In this document: in pieces, positions 62,149 to 64,000 of the stretch
Numbering within the stretch: the first letter of the stretch is position 1
Layout of the letters: the number at the start of each line of letters is the position of its first letter
Assembly: GCF_024713945.1 (NCBI RefSeq)
Contig: NC_134680.1
Span: forward strand, 2,442,001 to 2,506,000
Length of the DNA stretch: 64,000 nucleotides
DNA from: Dermatophagoides farinae
Lineage: Eukaryota > Arthropoda > Arachnida > Sarcoptiformes > Pyroglyphidae
Direction: 5' to 3'
Notes under the pieces: generated by a model
The model's database searches: none
What the model was told of the DNA's origin: nothing
Seen by the model: only the letters and a program-made list of their open reading frames with translations
Translations under genes and position numbers: made by a program

Positions 62149-64000
62149 ATGTCTTCCAAATCTTTATCAATGCTTGATTCATCAGAAGAATCTAGTTCTC
62201 AACAACAACAACAACAGCGGCCAAAACGTTTAGCAGCTCAAAGAGCTAAAGTAGTATAAATCCAAAAATTAACCAAACAAAATTAGATTAGATTGTCGAT
62301 TGATGAATTATTTAAATTAATTTTTTTATTTTTATTCATGAAAACAGGTATATCTAAATGATAATCTTGATCATTGGAATGAGGAACGTGCATTACAAAA
62401 AGCATTGGAAGCAAGTCTAGTGGATGAAGCGGCAAGAATTAGTGTACAATTACAAAGGCAACGACAACGAAATCACGATCAATATACGGATACGGAAGAA
62501 GAAGATAACAGTAGTGGTGATCAAGACGAAGACGATTGTAGTAATAGTAGTGATTATACAACAGCAACAGGAACAACTCATTCGATCAGTAGTGATACCG
62601 AAATGGGTCCAAGACAAAGTCAACAATCGAAGAGTAGCCAAAATAATTCAATATCATCAGCATCGAAAAAGAAAAATCGAATTAACAATAGTGGTTGTAA
62701 ATCGGTTAAAAATCAAACACAAACCACTACGAATAATAATCGAATGAAGAGTAAAAAAACTAATCGATCATCGAACGGTAATAATTCTCGTACATCATCA
62801 TCAACAACAACGATGAATGGTAAAGATTCATCAAATAAAATATGTAGACAAAATGGAAAATCTCGAACATTAAAAAAACCGAATGAGGATGATTCGATTA
62901 CTAATAATAAGAAAAGTAAGTGTCCATTTCTGTTATTTTCACAGATAACGTAAATCATTGGGATTGTTCCGTATCCTATTTGTGTGTGTGTGTGTTGTTT
63001 GTTTGAGTTGTAAATTCAGATTTTTCAAAAAAATAAGAAAATATCTTCTCACTTCATTAAAACTAGATTTAATTGTTGTATATACACTACATTTCTATCT
63101 TTCTATCTATCTATCTCTCTGTCTATCTATCTCTATCCATTATATCCAGATGCAGTTTCTGGTAATAGAAAATCGAATTATGGTAAACATCATACGTCAC
63201 ATGGTGGATCATCATCAATCGATTCATGTATCGATAGTAATAATCGCCGTCATCAGATGGTTGCAGCAAAATCCGATGATGACGACGATGAGGACGACGA
63301 TAATGATGATGATGAAAATTATATCAATAATAATGATAATGATGATGATGTTGAAATAAAAATGTCGATTAATGATAATCATCATCGAAATTTAGGCAAT
63401 GAATATCATCACGAAGATGATGATGCTGGTGATGGCGATGAAGAAAAATCGAATATAAAATATTTGGATGATGTACATATACGTCGTACTGTTGCAGCAC
63501 AACGTAAATTTGCCATCAATTCAATTGTTTATAAATTATCCAATCAAAAGCTATCATCATCACCACCGAATGAAATGAATCGAATGAATGAAAATATCAA
63601 CAAAGAACAACAGCTTAAAAAATTTGAATTATTTCCAAACAAATTGATCAATTCGAATGATTTTGTTACCTGGATGTGTCATGCAGATGTTGATGATCTA
63701 TTTCGTTGTAATCATTTGATTGAATTTCCACGTACATATCGTTATCGTGATATTTATCCACAGGATTATGCAATGGGAAAATATCATGATATCAATGATA
63801 GTAATGATGATGATGATGATGATGACGAAGAACAAACCGATTCAGATGAAGATGAAGTAGATGATTCGTTATCATCTAATACCGATTCTGATGATGAAGA
63901 AGATGATGATAATGATGGTAAAAACGATGAGGAAATCGATGATGATGAAGACGAAGTTGTATTCGAAGAATCAAAAACAAACAAAACAACATCATTACGA
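62149..64000 (+). CDS. JARID2-like PRC2 cofactor, N-terminal part (runs off window)
   Basis: Exons 62149-62250, 62348-62915 and 63150 onward stay in frame to the right edge, 507 residues so far. RPKRLAAQRAKVYLNDNLDH and then WNEERALQKALEASL (44-58) parallel the JARID2 N terminus (RPKRN, then WSEERVVRKVLYLSL), which is a ubiquitin-interacting motif that reads H2A-K119 ubiquitin. TVAAQRKFAINS (Lys343) parallels AQRKFAQS around Lys116 of human JARID2, the site methylated by PRC2 and bound by EED. DFVTWMC (394-400) may correspond to DFLTFLC. Long Ser/Asn and Asp/Glu low-complexity stretches lie between. JARID2 is a nuclear accessory subunit of PRC2 with ARID, JmjN/JmjC and zinc-finger parts; those would lie beyond the window, so the identification rests on the N-terminal motifs. 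Confidence 0.7.

Overview
The window is AT-rich eukaryotic DNA with short GT-AG introns (roughly 55-585 bases, many 57-110), very frequent ATC/GAT, CA and AG microsatellites, and compact clusters of arthropod-type genes separated by repeat-filled gene-poor tracts. The gene set (divergent Cys-loop channels in tandem, a gustatory-receptor-like protein, hindsight/RREB1, ELOVL, NDRG, short filamin-repeat proteins, JARID2) together with the base composition suggests a chelicerate, most likely an astigmatid mite of the dust-mite/scab-mite type. The taxon is inference; I could not search a database. All exon borders were worked out by hand from splice signals, reading phase and family resemblance.

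Layout. 1-4.1 kb: three tandem Cys-loop receptor subunit genes on the minus strand with identical exon design (the first runs off the left edge). 5.3-9.2 kb: three plus-strand genes, namely a four-exon type II membrane protein with a C-terminal Cys-x-Cys motif, a secreted Gly/Asn/Tyr-rich protein and a small BTB-domain protein. 10-15 kb, minus: a two-exon zinc-finger transcription factor of the hindsight/pebbled (RREB1) family, 1653 residues. 15-35.5 kb: a 20-kb tract with no gene I can support, full of microsatellites and recurrent short motifs; it lies upstream of hindsight and may hold its regulatory DNA. 35.5-37 kb: an intronless gustatory-receptor-like gene. 37-47.6 kb: a second gene-poor tract, notable for dense TGACCA/TGGTCA and three CCCTAGGG palindromes. 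47.6-50.5 kb, minus: an ELOVL fatty-acid elongase with a polyhistidine insertion, then a secreted 14-cysteine protein. 51.3-55.1 kb: two divergently transcribed short proteins built only of filamin-type Ig repeats. 55.5 kb: a secreted Val/Pro-rich repeat protein. 57.4-59.9 kb, plus: a seven-exon NDRG-family gene, then a protein ending in the COP9 signalosome subunit 9 (CSN9/CSNAP) signature. 62.1 kb to the right edge: the 5' part of a gene that looks like JARID2, with an N-terminal ubiquitin-interacting motif and an AQRKFA motif like the PRC2 substrate site of JARID2.

The genes do not form one pathway. The most interesting items are the divergent Cys-loop cluster with atypical pore helices, the JARID2 N-terminus with both PRC2-linked motifs, the CSN9-like protein carrying a long disordered extension, the divergent filamin-repeat pair, and the motif clusters in the two gene-poor tracts. 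I recognised no transposon, virus-like element, tRNA, rRNA or CRISPR array.
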